Positions 1-12,210 of a stretch of DNA of 64,000 bases are shown here, one piece after another. This stretch comes from Morella rubra. Its lineage: Eukaryota > Streptophyta > Magnoliopsida > Fagales > Myricaceae. The stretch covers positions 10,172,879 to 10,236,878 of the forward strand of contig CM025852.1 of NCBI GenBank assembly GCA_003952965.2. Reading direction: 5' to 3'. How positions within the stretch are numbered: the first letter of the stretch is position 1; every line of letters starts with the position of its first letter. The position numbers and the translations under genes were made by a program. The notes below the pieces were generated by a model. The model was given only the letters and a program-made list of their open reading frames with translations. It did not search any database and was not told the origin of the DNA.

Positions 1-925
1 TACAGAAAATAAACCATACAGCCAATGGAAGAACCTAAACGAACAAAAGGCCCTATAATAAGGTGGATCCCATGAGAGATCCACGAACCAGTCACAAGAA
101 CTGGGACACAGAACAAATCAATTGCAAGGATCGGACATAAACGGATTGAGACACAACAAGAACACCGCATAAGGCGATGGAGGCTTTCACTGGAGGAGGG
201 GCATTCGAAGCAACGGTTCGACTCCTTTGGGACAATCTTCAAATAATGACCGGTTGCATAAGGGGAAGGAAGAAAAAAGATAGGTTTGGATAGCAGCAAA
301 AGGTAGCGGCTAGGAGACCCACAGGAAAAAAATGGCCTTAGCAATCCACAAAACAGGGTGAGGCGACAGACACAGCATAAAGCCTCGCGGATTGGTCAGG
401 GGGCAAACACCGCCTGACGTCTAAGTGGCACGCACGAGTGTGGGCCTCCACGCGCAAGCGAGGTGGTGCCAGACTGAGGCAGAAGCAGTTGCCTAGAACA
501 CGGCTGGGTGGGTGTTTTCCTCCGAAAATCGTTCAAACTAGCCGAGAAAAAGGCAAAAGCGATTGGGTGCGTGAGATCCACGTGGTGTATGGGCACGCAT
601 GAGAGCTCACGCGTAGGCCAATATGCCACTGGTCTTGGCCAGACCTAAATGCCTAGAGGAGGGGAAGCCCATCAAGGAGGCTGTGCGCGTCGAGGACCAC
701 CGGAAAGGCTGAGATCTAACTTCCTTCGATTCCGAGAAAAAACGACCTAAAAATAGCCCGAAAAAGTTATAATATGGCAGAATCTGGCCACCAGCAGAGA
801 GGGGGAGGGAGAAGGGGATTGGGCTCCCCACGCTAGGGAAAGTAGGAGAGATTTTTCAGACAAAGAGGTCAGAGGGTTCTAGAGAGCAGAAGGAGCTTTC
901 TCTCTAGAACGTCGACAACTATCGG
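1..925. repeat. Diverged retroposon-like repeat, copy A (left end outside window)
   Basis: GC-richer than its surroundings, with no convincing coding frame. It shares scattered blocks, in the same order, with 9834-10589 and 48852-50490: a block around 'gagatccacg', a 'gagatct' block followed by 'tccgagaaa', and a closing 'tctctctctagaa'-type end near 890-910. The two other copies have flanking duplications, so retroposition is the likely origin. Homology was judged by eye and is weak. Confidence 0.35.
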
Positions 926-1144
926 ACAAAAAGCGCCTTCAGCTTTCAACTTGATCTGAATTTGCCCAATTGTCTCTGGTTAAATTGAAACTTACGTTTA
1001 TAAGATTACATCGCGTTTGTGGGACAGACGTACAGTGGTAGCAATTAGTTAACTCAGCTTTGTTTGGCCAAGTGTTTGGATGATTGATCATTTTTTTTTT
1101 TTTTTTCCCGTTTTCGTTATAATGATAAGGAAAATTCTGTGAAA

Positions 1145-1505
1145 TGTAGCCTCTGTTTGGATGGCACAATTTTATTTAAAGAATTATTTTTACATCATAA
1201 TTTTTACGTAACTTCAACAATTTTTTCATCAATCTTGATAGAGTTTACACTGCCTCCAATAAAGTCTATCCGATATTTATAAAAGTGATGGAACCGATAA
1301 AAAAGAGATTTCGAAAGAGATTTTTTTTTTCTAAATATTGTTCCAACGAATGAGAAAGTTATATGAAAATTGAAAGTATTTTTAACATTAAAAATTATGT
1401 TTGTGTTGTAAAACTAAAAAAAAATATTCTATGTAACATGAAAAATTACAATTTTTACTTTAAAAATTAAATTATATTATTTTGGCAATCCTTACAAATT
1501 AAAAC
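1145..1505. mobile_element. MITE-like AT-rich element
   Basis: Begins with 'cctctgtttgga' and shares the internal blocks 'caacaattttttcatcaat' and 'cactgcctccaataaa' with the element at 26205-26418. No coding capacity. No clear target-site duplication was found, so the borders are approximate and the superfamily is undecided. Confidence 0.35.
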
Positions 1506-2700
1506 AACAATAGAAAAGAAAAAGAAAAACCAACGAGAACACGAGTAACATATGATAGCCAAGAAGAGAACCCGACTAAACATATCACCCAAAATTGATT
1601 GAAGTAGACAGAGAAATGAACATGATAGCCATTAACCCAAATCTATGTACAAATCTCTTCTCAAAACCTCTTGAGCTGATGTTATTTCTTTACTTAATTG
1701 CTGGGATATTGTGTTCATACATGATACAAGAAGCCATGTCTTTTTTTTTTTTTTTTTCCTTTGTCGTTGATCATAACAGCTCATATCAATTTTGATTATA
1801 TGCTAATCAGATCCTTGTAAAAGCACGGACCAACAAAATAGGAGACAAACATTCATACAAACTCAAACAGTATAAAGCTAAAATGACCCATAAAGATAAA
1901 CAGAAACAGAAGAGGGACGGCAAAGAGAGCTGGTGGAATTGGTAGGTGGAGGAGAGGGTCGGCCAAATAGAAAAATAACTATAGCATGTGAGATGCGTGG
2001 GTGCCAGGTTTTGAACAGTGGCATGTTCACCTCTATTTTTGATCTTCCATTTTCTTCACATTTCTTGCAATTTCTCAGTTGCCAAGTTTGCAACAGTATC
2101 CATGGCTCTATATGAATAATAACTATTTCGGGTGTATTTTATTTTTAAAATAAGTGGAAGACAGAACGTGCTTCATTGGTTAATGCTAACAAGATTTTCT
2201 ATTAAAAATGTTAAGAAGATAGTTATATGCCCTTGTTGTTACAGCATTAGGCATTTAAGGAATTACAGAAAAAATATGAGGTAGAAGAACTGAAAATGCT
2301 CCTTAACGCCAGATAGTCTAGGTCCCATTAACATTTGCCAAGAAGGATCTTAAAAGGAGTGCAAATTTTTGGACCTTACAAATTTTTTTAATTATTAGAT
2401 TAAATAAAATATACTATTTAAAAGTTATAAATAATTTTCTGAGATAAGAAATATTGACAAATATTTCAATGAAGTCGATATTTCATTAAAAACAGGTCTA
2501 TTCGTACAGTTTCATCTAAGATGTTAAAAATGACTTATTTGTAATTTGAATATACGAATAAGCCTGCTTCTAATGAAATATCAGTCTTATAAAACTATAT
2601 GTCATTTTCTTATCTCAAGGCTTATTTGTAATATTTTAATACCACAAGAATTTGGATGCAATTATGCCTTACAAATAAATAATAGAGATTTTGTAACAAA
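1506..2700. other. AT-rich intergenic stretch without a recognised gene
   Basis: Contains a 15-17 base T run near 1740 and a less AT-rich patch at 1900-2100 with short open frames on both strands that I do not recognise. Nothing here supports a gene. Confidence 0.5.
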
Positions 2701-2710
2701 TTTAATTTTT

Positions 2711-2860
2711 TATAATAAATTGCATTGTTCCTTTGAACAGGGAAATATATTCTTTCTAGCCATATATTCATATAAAAACATTTTTTTTATTATAATAAAG
2801 TGCATTGTTCCCTTTGAACACGCGGGAAAGATATCTAGCCATATATTCATATGAAAAACA
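2711..2860 (+). repeat. 80-bp tandem duplication upstream of IPT2
   Basis: Two direct units of 80 bp period, starting at 2711 ('tataataaattgcattg') and 2791 ('tataataaagtgcattg'), both running into 'ctagccatatattcatat'. The second unit ends about 200 bp before the chosen IPT2 start codon, so it lies in the likely promoter or leader. Confidence 0.8.
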
Positions 2861-3063
2861 GAAAAAAAAAAAGGAGAGAGAAAGAAAACAGGAAATATTA
2901 TCCGTACAGTTAGTAGGCCGGAAACCGTATTAGTAGAGGCCCAGAGTCCATGGACAAAGATTATGAGGCCCCGATACATAGGCAGGAACGGATTAGGCCG
3001 AACGAATCGAAGTGTCCCGCTTACCTTCTTGCGGCAGGGGAGAGAGAGAGAGAGAGAAGAGAG

Positions 3064-6000
3064 ATGGACAGTACCACCGACACACAGGAAGGCTTAAACC
3101 GAAGCCCTAGCAATGGAAGAATGGGAGAAGAAGACGAGAAGCCGAAGTTGGTGGTGATAATGGGTCCCACCGGGTCTGGGAAATCAAGGCTCGCCATTGA
3201 TTTGGCGTCCCAATTTCCCATCGAGATCATCAATGCCGATTCCATGCAGGTCTATCAGGGCCTTGATGTTCTCACCAACAAGGTTCCCCTCATTGAACAG
3301 AAAGGTCTCTACTCTCTCCCTCTCTCTTGTCTAGGCTGTTTGTGTGTTTGCATGTCTTTCTGTTTTCTAATTTACATGTGGGCTTCATGGGCGTAGGAGT
3401 ACCGCATCATCTGTTGGGTACTATAATGCCCAACGTGGAATTCACGGCCAAGGATTTTCGGGATTCTGCTATTCCGGTAAGTTAGTTAGCCCACTCTAAT
3501 CCGCGTTTGCTCGTCTCTTGTGTGTCTATGCTTTTCGTTTATAACCTTTTACTTGCATAATTGAACAGAGTGGAAAATAGTGGTGTGAAGTAGTTGTCTT
3601 GAATGAAGTTTATGATGTATATGCTGCATATAATTGGTCTTTACAAAAAAAAGTAAAAAAAAATTAGTCTTTAAATTTTGAAGCTCATTTTGACGGACAT
3701 ATGATGGCGAAAGTTGTGTCCTTTCCTGAATCCATAGTTTATATGGGTAACCTCTCTTTGTGTTGTCCCTGGCGTGAATATTTAAGGTGATATTGTTTTC
3801 TGGATTTGTTTCTATAAACTATTTGGGTTGATATTTAATGCAAACTAAAAGATTAGTAGAAGCACCTCATAATTTTGCTTGTGATTGCATTAATCGGCAT
3901 ATTGAAGGAAGAGTGTATACCAACACGTACAATGCGAACATACAAAGCAGATATGCTATAATTAAAAAATTGCGCACACCACATACTATATATATGGATG
4001 TATCTCAGCTATGGTTTTCAGTTTTAACTGTGTAGTTAATGTTTTTTTGTTGTTTTGTGTAGGAGTGTGCTTGAGCGTGTATTGTTCTCAGAAAACTAGT
4101 AGGCTGTTCTGCTTTTGGGCCTATTGGATTATACCAATCATATACGGGCTTTTTATGCAACTTTAACAAATATTTTGTCTATTCTTACAAAACTTCACGT
4201 TAGAGTGGAGAACTTCCAGACCTTATTTTCCTATTCTCGCTGATGTTGTGCATGATTTTTTTTTTTTTTTGATAAGTAATCAATCTCATTAGAAAAAGCA
4301 ATAACAGTACCAAAGACTATACTGAAATCACTTAGTCTAAACAAGCCACAAAACTAAGAAAATAAAAAAAATAAAAAAAAGGGCAGCCAAGCACCGCATT
4401 AGCCCAACTAAACAGAGAGAGTAACAAAATCCTTGCAACTTCACCAAAGACAAAAAAATCCTCAAAATATCTATTATTCCGTTCCTTCCAAATACACCAC
4501 CAAATGCACGAAGGAATCATTCTCCAAATAGCCTTGGCAATCAGATTCAAGAACCTCTGATTCCAACTCCACAACACTCTCTACATCTTGTCTGGCATCA
4601 CCCAATGAAAATTCATAATGCCAAGCACATGATTCCAAAGCCCCAGCGTAAACGGACAATGGAGGAGCACATGGTCAATCGACTCCCCGTCTTCTCGACA
4701 AAGATAGCACCAATCAGCAATGTATATACCTTTCCTTCGAAGATTATACGGAGTAAGAATTTTCCCATGCATAGCCTCCCACACAAAGAAAGAGACCTTC
4801 AAAGGGCACTTCGACCTCCACACTCCTTTCCAAGGAAAAGAAAATCTGCTCCTACTAGCAAGGGAAGAGTACATAGACTTAACCGAAAACAAACCATTCT
4901 TAGAACAATTCCAAAGGATCTTATCTTCCTCCCCTCTCCTAAGCAGCGACCCATACAAAAAGGAGAAAAACGCGGAGAATTCCTCCAACTCCCAATCATT
5001 AGCAGCCCTGACAAAGGAAACATGATCAGCTAATGTTGTACATGATTGTTATAGATATTAAGTACATGGTTGAAAAAATTTATTTGAAACCCATGCTGCT
5101 CAGTATTAAACGGAGCAATTACATAATTCAGTGTGGCGAAGCTCATATTGTCCATGTCTTTCATCTGAGCAGATGAACCGAGTTGCTAGATGGGCATTTA
5201 TTTAGTGCCTTATCACGGGGACTTGGCCTGTTGTTTTTGTCACCTTTGCTCTCCTGTATTGTGAACTCTAGGGACTGGTGGTATGCAGTGCTCCAAAACT
5301 TGTTTCTGTTTACACTTGTCTTTCTGTGCCCTTGTTTTTTTGATGTTTTTGTTGATTCTCTCATCATGTATTTGCTGTATGTTTATTGCTGTATTGTTGT
5401 CATGGTGACTCAGATTTTTCTTGTACTAAAGGTGACGATAATAATCTGTATACGAGTATTTATTACCCCTACCTATTTGCTTTGTCTGTTTTGAGACTTG
5501 ACTCTGCATTTTGGAATTTCAGCTCATCAAGGACATATTGTCTCAAAATTGCATTCCAGTCATAGTTGGGGGTACAAATTACTATATCCAGGTGAGGATT
5601 GTTTCGTTATGTTCTTCCACAGTAAAGGAGCTTAATGTGTAGCAAAAAACATTAATGTTAGTTATTGTAATCTTTACATGGAGTAATCTTATTCAATGAC
5701 AGTGAACTTACTGTATGCTAAAGAGGCTTCTCGTGCAATTTTTTTTGTTACAAGCTAGATAACAACGCCCTTACTTCCACGGCATGTTGATTACTTTTCT
5801 CTTTTTTGTGGTGGCCCACATGACTTATACAGGCTCTTGTAAGTCCATTCCTCTTAGATGATTCAGCAGATGATATTGAGGAAAGCTGTGTACATGGCCC
5901 TCCTGGTAAATAGCATTCCTATGGCATTTATATCCTATTACTGCTTTTAATAGATCTGACATCCATTCCAACTGCACAGGCGAAGATCAGCGAGATGATA

Positions 6001-8917
6001 AGCCGGATTGTGTAAGTGACATGTTCAACTATAGTTATGAACATCTTAAGGACATTGATCCAGTTGCTGCAAACAGAATCCATCCCCACAACCATAGAAA
6101 AGTAAGGGCACCAACTTAGTATGTACTCATTTCTCGTTGAAATATACTTTGGTTGTAGGCAGTGTAAATTATTGTTGGGGAGTAATCAACAATTTTATGT
6201 ATTTCTGTTGACCTCTTGCTGCCTTGATCCGAGTGAAATCATTTGTTATACTTAAGAACATAAGGAATTAAGAAAAGAAAAAAGTGTCTGCCTACTAATT
6301 TGCAAATAGTTATAATTGAGAATTTGTTGCAGCCATTGGAGTATATGTAGGTAGGGTCAGATGTAATCTAAATCATGCAAGTAATTTACTATGCATGATA
6401 TTGATGGTTTTCTCTGTGCTGCTCATTATATCCCTGGTTTATATATGCAGACTCCCATATGAAGTACTTGTGCTTGTATATTAAGTGGATTATAGGTTGT
6501 TATTGTTGTCCATGTCATGTCATTTGGATGACTGCAAATTGACAGTTTGCTTGTATGAGGAAGTTACATCACATTCCAGAGATGAAAGAGTATTGGAAAC
6601 CTTGCATTAAAGTGAAGATGCATTTATCTGTAATCCACTTTTAAAATTAATTTCATCTCTGATTGTCAGTTGAACAATTTTCTTTTATGCAAAAATTACA
6701 ACAGGCGTGGAGCCTTTTTAAATGTCACGCCCCCCATCCCTCTCTCCTATCCCTTCAGATTTGTGATATTGGTGTACGGTTACCAAGGTACTTCGGGTTA
6801 TTGTGAAGATATTGTTGGATGTTGAGGTATAAAGGTTTCAAAATGTTCCTTTGCATTTGATATTATCCAATCTTGTATAGCTTTTGCAGTCTGCTAAATA
6901 AATTATTAATATGCACTAGTTCTAATGCTAATAATATATGTGAAGAAATGGAAAAAAACGATGGGTATTATTCTCAAGCAAGGGTTGATGCCTGGTAATT
7001 TATTGTGATGTTGTTTGCATTAATGCTATAGCTCTCTGACCATAATCTTCTGCTGACCTTTTTGGGTTGATGCCTTTGCAGATTAGTCAGTACCTCAATT
7101 TGTATTCTAGTTCTGGTGTTCCCCCTAGCAAACTCTTTCAGGAAAAGACTCTGGAGGTTCATAACTATTATTGATTTGTTTTTATTTGGTCATAGTTATG
7201 TCATTGTGCTGTTGGGATTTGTAAATTTATTCTACTTATTAAAGTTCATGTCTGATTCTTGCCAATGTCCATCAAGGTTTTTCCTTCTTGTCCTGGTAAG
7301 GAGATTGAAACTATTTGACGTACATGCTTTTGAATTAAGTTAAGATCTTACATGTGGCAGGGCAGAACTGGGGTCGAGTTGATAATTTTAGATACAATTG
7401 TTGTTTTATCTGTGTGGATGCTTCTCTCCCTGTACTTGACCGATATGTGGAAGAAAGAGTTGATTGCATGATAGAAGCTGGATTACTGCATGAAGTCTTT
7501 GAAATTTATAATCCAAATGCGGATTATACTCGAGGACTGCGGCAAGCCATAGGCGTTCGGGAGTTTGAAAATTTTCTAGGAGTCTGTAGCTTCAAAAGTA
7601 GGAATGACGAAGGAAGTAATTTAGATGTCTGGCCCCTCTCCATGAAGTCCATCAACCAGGGTAACAAGATGTGCATAGAGAATATCAAGGTTGATTTGGA
7701 TTTCTACAAGGATAACCACCTGAACATGCTGCTAAAAGAAGCCATTGAGAAAATGAAGCGAAACACCCGACGACTTGTTCGTCGTCAAGTAAGTATTTCT
7801 TATTTCTTATCCGTCTTTTCCTGCCAAATCCCAATGGGTTTCCAGTTACTTAATATTCTGATGATGTGACTTTTGATTTGAGAAGGGGTCATGTTGTATT
7901 CTCATGTCTTATAGAGAACTAATTCACATTTATTGCAATTAAGTCCTTGATTATTCATGTAACTTTCAAGGTGTTCCTGATACTTAAGCATAATGTTCGC
8001 CCCAACCTTTGAATGTCACTGGCGGATTTTCCTCCACATTTAGTCATGCTTTGAGATTTTCTGAGGTTCTCACTCTCAGAAGTCTCTTAAATTGTCTTGT
8101 TTGCGTCTTTAATTAATTCTTTCTTCTCTATTTCATTTGAAGAGTAAATAAATTTGATAGACTGCATGTATTGTGGGATTCAGATAGTTAGTGCCTGCCT
8201 GAACTTATTAGCGTGGAAGTAATTTGGCAATTTACAGGAGTAGATCACTGAAATCTTTTTTGGCACAATCCTGTTTTCATACAGAAAAGAAGGTTGAATC
8301 GGCTGCAAACATTGTTTGGATGGAACATAAACTATGTTGATGCAACAGAGTCTATATCAAGTATGCCTCCTACTCTTTTGCTTTTGTTCTGGGAGACATT
8401 AATGTTGTGTCATTCAACCCGTATCTGCTAGATGTCCTGAATCAAATTGAACACTCATATTCTAGGCCGGTCAGATGATTTATGGGCTTCACAAGTGGTC
8501 GAACCTGCAGCAAAAATTATTAGATGCTTTCTTAATGAGAACGCAAGCTCAATTGCTCCTAGTATCATGGGACAGAACTTAATCCAGAGGGACTTGTGGA
8601 CTCAATATACTTGCCAGGTCCGCAGTTGTGACATTCTAGGATATCATCACTCCTGTTTTGCTCCTGTTTCAGCCATGTTCTTTTCAGTCCTACTTTTATT
8701 ATTGTGTGTGAATCTGGTAGCTTTTTGAACAAGGTTCCTGGCTTTAACTTCGATAATTGTGGGGATTCTCTGTTGATAGGCTTGTGGGGATAGAGTACTA
8801 AGAGGAGGACATGAGTGGGAACAACACAAACAAGGTCGTGGGCATCGAAAACGCATCGCAGGGCTCAGGAAGTCTCGAGGTTACTCAGTGGAGCAGCAAC
8901 ATCCTGAATGTAGCTAG
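3064..8917 (+). CDS. IPT2: tRNA dimethylallyltransferase (tRNA isopentenyltransferase), IPT2 type
   Basis: Transfers a dimethylallyl group to adenosine 37 of tRNAs reading UNN codons; tRNA turnover then yields cis-zeatin cytokinins. Ten exons with GT/AG borders: 3064-3304, 3397-3476, 5523-5591, 5833-5905, 5980-6101, 7082-7156, 7366-7788, 8285-8360, 8466-8617, 8780-8917. They join in frame to about 482 residues, close to the ~466 of Arabidopsis IPT2. Visible are the P-loop GPTGSGKS (residues 34-41), the substrate motif DSMQVYQGLD (59-68), GGTNYYIQ, RLVRRQKRR, and a C-terminal zinc finger C-X2-C-X13-H-X5-H that marks the eukaryotic cytosolic/nuclear type rather than the plastid IPT9 type. An in-frame ATG at 2950 would add 38 residues; I prefer 3064 because family similarity begins later and the stretch before it is a GA repeat. 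Intron 2 (2.0 kb) holds a LINE fragment. No lesion seen. Confidence 0.93.
4240..5047 (-). mobile_element. 5'-truncated LINE (L1 type) in IPT2 intron 2, antisense
   Basis: Read on the minus strand, the insert (4258-5029) ends in a poly-A tail (the T run at 4257-4270) preceded by the 'ttgattacttatc' sequence common at plant L1 3' ends. It is flanked by an 18-bp target-site duplication, 4240-4257 and 5030-5047, with two mismatches. The minus strand encodes a decayed zf-RVT domain, the C-terminal zinc-binding part of plant LINE ORF2: WYLCRE-type cysteines, 'HVLLHCPF', then after a frameshift near 4580 'CIWWCIWKERNNR'. Only the last ~770 bp of the element arrived or survived. The intron borders are unaffected. 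Confidence 0.9.
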
Positions 8918-9817
8918 ACGCATTGATTTATAAACAAAACATCCCGACCTTTCAAGCTCGTATAGTCACGGTTCACGTTTGGATGACAATTGAGTAGTAT
9001 CAACTAGGTAAGATGTTCTATATGCAAGATTATGATGAGGAAGTTCCATATGTAAGATTTTTTATTTGCATGATGTAATAATAGGTTTTCAAAAAAAATA
9101 AAAATAAATAATAGGTTTCTTCGCTGTTTAAGAACGTAAGATTCACTCCTTATGGTTGTACCAAACTCTGGTGTTGTAATCATTGATTGTCATCATCTTT
9201 GAACAACCGTTGGTTCAATTTTCTTTTGTATATTCTTCTGAGCAAGGTACTAGTCCTTTTCAATGATGTAATTTTAGCAGCTGCCGCTCCCTCCCTTTGC
9301 GCCCTGTCCACTCTACTTTGTTAGCATTTCATTCTTTCAATTCTTGTTCTCCTAGTGTTTAATATCAGTTCTTTTGTGGTTCTCTATTGTTCAGGGCTTC
9401 AGGCATTCTATTTGGCCGTAGAAAGGGAAGGAAAAACGGAGCTAGGGGGCGGAGGGCCCCCCCAGCCCCCAAAAACTCAGCCCGAAACGTAGACACAAGT
9501 GCTTTTTGAACATTTTTTTGCACTTTTCACATCTTGGCCCTAAAAATTGCATTTTAATGCAATTGATCTGTCAACTCCGTAATTCAAACTTCCTTCCTGA
9601 CAGATTATTTAAAAAACTGAGAACGGTATGAAAGATTTTTTTTTGGATAACTAGGAAAATCTCGAACGCTCTCTATCCATTGGGCTTGGACAAATTTGAC
9701 TAGTTTGGACACAGTGCGAGGCTTTAACTTTGCGGATAAATCTCCAAGAGGCTAGACTTTAACTATGCTGATAAATCTCGAAAAGGTTAGACGGCATACA
9801 ACACAAAGTCAACTCTC
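8918..9817 (+). other. IPT2 3' region and short spacer
   Basis: The first ~350 bp are AT-rich with several AATAAA-like signals near 9080-9115 and probably include the IPT2 3' UTR. At 9435-9480 lies an isolated GC-rich patch ('gggggcggagggccccccc') resembling a transposon end, but no partner end was found. At 9718-9788 two imperfect ~37-bp direct units ('ctttaactttgcggataaatc' type) occur. No other gene is visible. Confidence 0.45.
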
Positions 9818-9833
9818 ATTTAAATCATTGATT

Positions 9834-10589
9834 TTTTTCTAGGTAATTGTAATTTATATATTAATATCTGAGAAAAAAGAAGCCAATACAAACTAAAATC
9901 ACACTCAGAGGGCCAAAATCTAAACGGACCAAAGATCGTACAATATACTGGATCTTTAGATTCGATAGCCAATTCTGCCACAAGGGCTATAAGACAATCA
10001 CAAGTCGGCCATGAGGGTCGACACATGATACCATAAAGACTAGAATACTATAAACGAACCTCAAGTGTCAAATCACAATAGAAACAGAAAATGATCACAA
10101 GGAAGATGATTGGTGTGATGATCCGACTCCCTCTAGATGATCTTCTTGTTTGAATTAGTTGCATTAGGAGAGAGAAGAGAGAATGAGAGCTTTTGGTGGC
10201 ACAAAACAAAGGTGGCCATGGGTGGAGAAAAAGGGCAGAAACGTGAAGATGGTGGGAGGCAGCAAGGGGCAAAAATGCCTCGTGCATGAGCGGCACTTGA
10301 GTGTGTGGGCCGCCATGCGCCATAGGTGGATGCCTGACAGAGGTTGAAAAAGCTACTAGGAGAGGTATAGCACATCGGGAGCCGTTCGCTGCTGGACTTG
10401 GACAGAATTGAGTGTCAGGAGGAGAAGAGTCCATTCATGGGGGCAGTGCGCGCCGGAGACCGTCAGAGACTCCGAGATCTAGCCTCCTTTGATTCCGAGA
10501 AAGGGGGTTGGGTTGGGTTTAGACGGTGGGGGAAAGAGGTCTCTCTCTAGAGGTGAGAGTTCTATAGAGAGATAACAATGATCTGTTTT
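9834..10589 (-). mobile_element. Retroposon, copy B of the repeat at the window start
   Basis: Flanked by a 16-bp direct duplication, 9818-9833 and 10590-10605 ('atttaaatca' plus a variable tail; 14 of 16 bases agree). The left border is followed by a T run, which fits a poly-A-tailed retroposon inserted antisense. Short proline/serine-rich open frames on the minus strand are not recognisable proteins. Shares blocks with 1-925 and 48852-50490. Confidence 0.6.
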
Positions 10590-10790
10590 ATTTAAATCAC
10601 TAATTTTATCCACATAAGAAATCGACTAAAGAGCATGCCCCTAACCAGGGGCGGATACAAGGGGCAGGAGGGGGCCACTGCCCCACCAAAATTTTAAAAA
10701 AAATCCCAATATTAAGGATTTTGAAAAAAAAAAAAATCCCCCCACATGGTCATCCTACCCCCCAATTTTTTTGAAAAGTTCGTTCATATC

Positions 10791-11233
10791 TGACGCAGGA
10801 GGATCCGAGCCAAAGGATGATGAGTTGTACTGATACAGGAGGATCCGATTATGATTTGGGGATTACTCAAGAGTGATACCCAAGTAATATATCTCAACTT
10901 GAGATTTTCTTCTCCTTTTATGGTAATCTTTTCATTTATCGATTAGGAGCTGATTTTAGATCCGATTTGAGCCAGATTTTTGGCAATCTATTTCTTTTGG
11001 CATGTATTTATTTTTGGCATAATTAATGAGATTTTTCCAATTTTGGTAAAATTCTATATAATTTCAGCTATAAAGCCTGGCTTGTGGGCTAAGGTTTGGA
11101 CAATTCTTGATTATTGATAATTCTCTTAATATCAGAGACGTTTTCTCTTGTTTTTAGGTGTTTCTCTTGTATCTTTCTTGCGGATTTCTGGTAGAACTAG
11201 TCTGCAGAATAATTCTCTATTCTGCCAGCGTCA
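10791..11233 (+). repeat. 5' LTR of the gypsy element
   Basis: 443 bp, TGACGC...GCGTCA. Contains 'tataaagcctgg', which may serve as the promoter TATA, near 11070, and the shared stretch around 'cttgattattgataattctc'. Confidence 0.88.
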
Positions 11234-11235
11234 GT

Positions 11236-11247
11236 TGGTATCAAAGC
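11236..11247 (+). other. Primer-binding site of the gypsy element
   Basis: 'tggtatcaaagc' starts 3 bp after the LTR and differs by one base from the usual match to the 3' end of initiator methionine tRNA (tggtatcagagc). Confidence 0.75.
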
Positions 11248-11284
11248 TTCAGCATCTTCTTGGGGTGTGATTTCATCAGTTTCA

Positions 11285-12210
11285 ATGGCTAGTGGTCATG
11301 GGCAGGTTCTGAATGAGGAAGTCCCGCGCCGTGATCGTAGCATTCAGGATGTGATGATTTGAGGACCTACAGAGACAAGTTGCAGAGTTAACCTAGCGTC
11401 TAACAGCACAGGATTTCGGTGATCGTGAGATGGAAGATCACGATATCGATATCGATATCGATTCCAATTCCACTTTTGTCAACTCGTATCACAATTGTGC
11501 CCTATTCTAGGAGCACCGTGGTCGGGAGGATCTTCATGGAGACCTAGGCTTTAGAGTGGATCTGCCTGAGTTTTCTTATACGTTATAGGCTGATGGTTTT
11601 ATTGATTGGTTGAACAAAGTTAAGTGAATCTTTGATTATAAGGAGGTCCCAAATCTTGTGAAGGTTAAACTGGTCGCCATCAAACTCAAAGGCAGAGCAT
11701 CTGCGTGGTGGGAGCAGTTTAAACTTTCACGGGAAAGGCAAGAGAAAGCCAAGATTACTGATTGGGAGAAGATGAAGAAAAGGATGAAGGGTCACTTCCT
11801 TCCTTTCAGCTACACTCAATCCTTATTCCAGCGGCTTTATTCATTGAGGCAGGGCCCGAGATCAGTTGATGATTACACGAAGGAGTTTTATCAATTGATA
11901 GCCCGAAACGATTTATCTAAGACGGAAGAACAGATGGTGACGCGGTATTTGGGGGGTTTATACTAGCCCCTGCAAGATGCTCTCAGCCTTCACTCACTTT
12001 GGACTGTGTCTGAAGCATACCAGCGTGCACTTGCTGTGGCAAACAACAAAATAGGAGACCAGTTGTCAGAGGAGATCAGAGTAGTAGACCAGTTTGCCTT
12101 CAAGAAGCTCGTCCTATATAGCAGCCACTGCAGGGTAATTCTAACCCTAGTATTAAATGCTTTAGATGTGGTGAACAGGGATATATAACAACTAATTGCA
12201 TGAAGCCTGC
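11285..12210 (+). pseudogene. Gypsy gag, disrupted
   Basis: Begins at the ATG of 'MASGHGQVLNEEVPRRD'. The best-kept part, 11658-11966, has the retrotransposon gag core: '[12 protein letters not shown]', '[12 protein letters not shown]', '[14 protein letters not shown]'. It would form the virus-like particle. Stops and frame changes occur near 11360, 11400, 11590 and 11966. A CCHC zinc knuckle 'CFRCGEQGYITTNC' lies at about 12157-12200 in yet another frame. An ATCGAT microsatellite sits at about 11440-11465. It cannot make a full protein. Confidence 0.85.

Noticed and set aside
1878..2115. Overlapping frames of 60-71 codons on both strands
   Set aside because: No family recognised and no splice partner found.
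9435..9480. GC-rich patch resembling a hAT end
   Set aside because: No matching second end or target duplication could be found.
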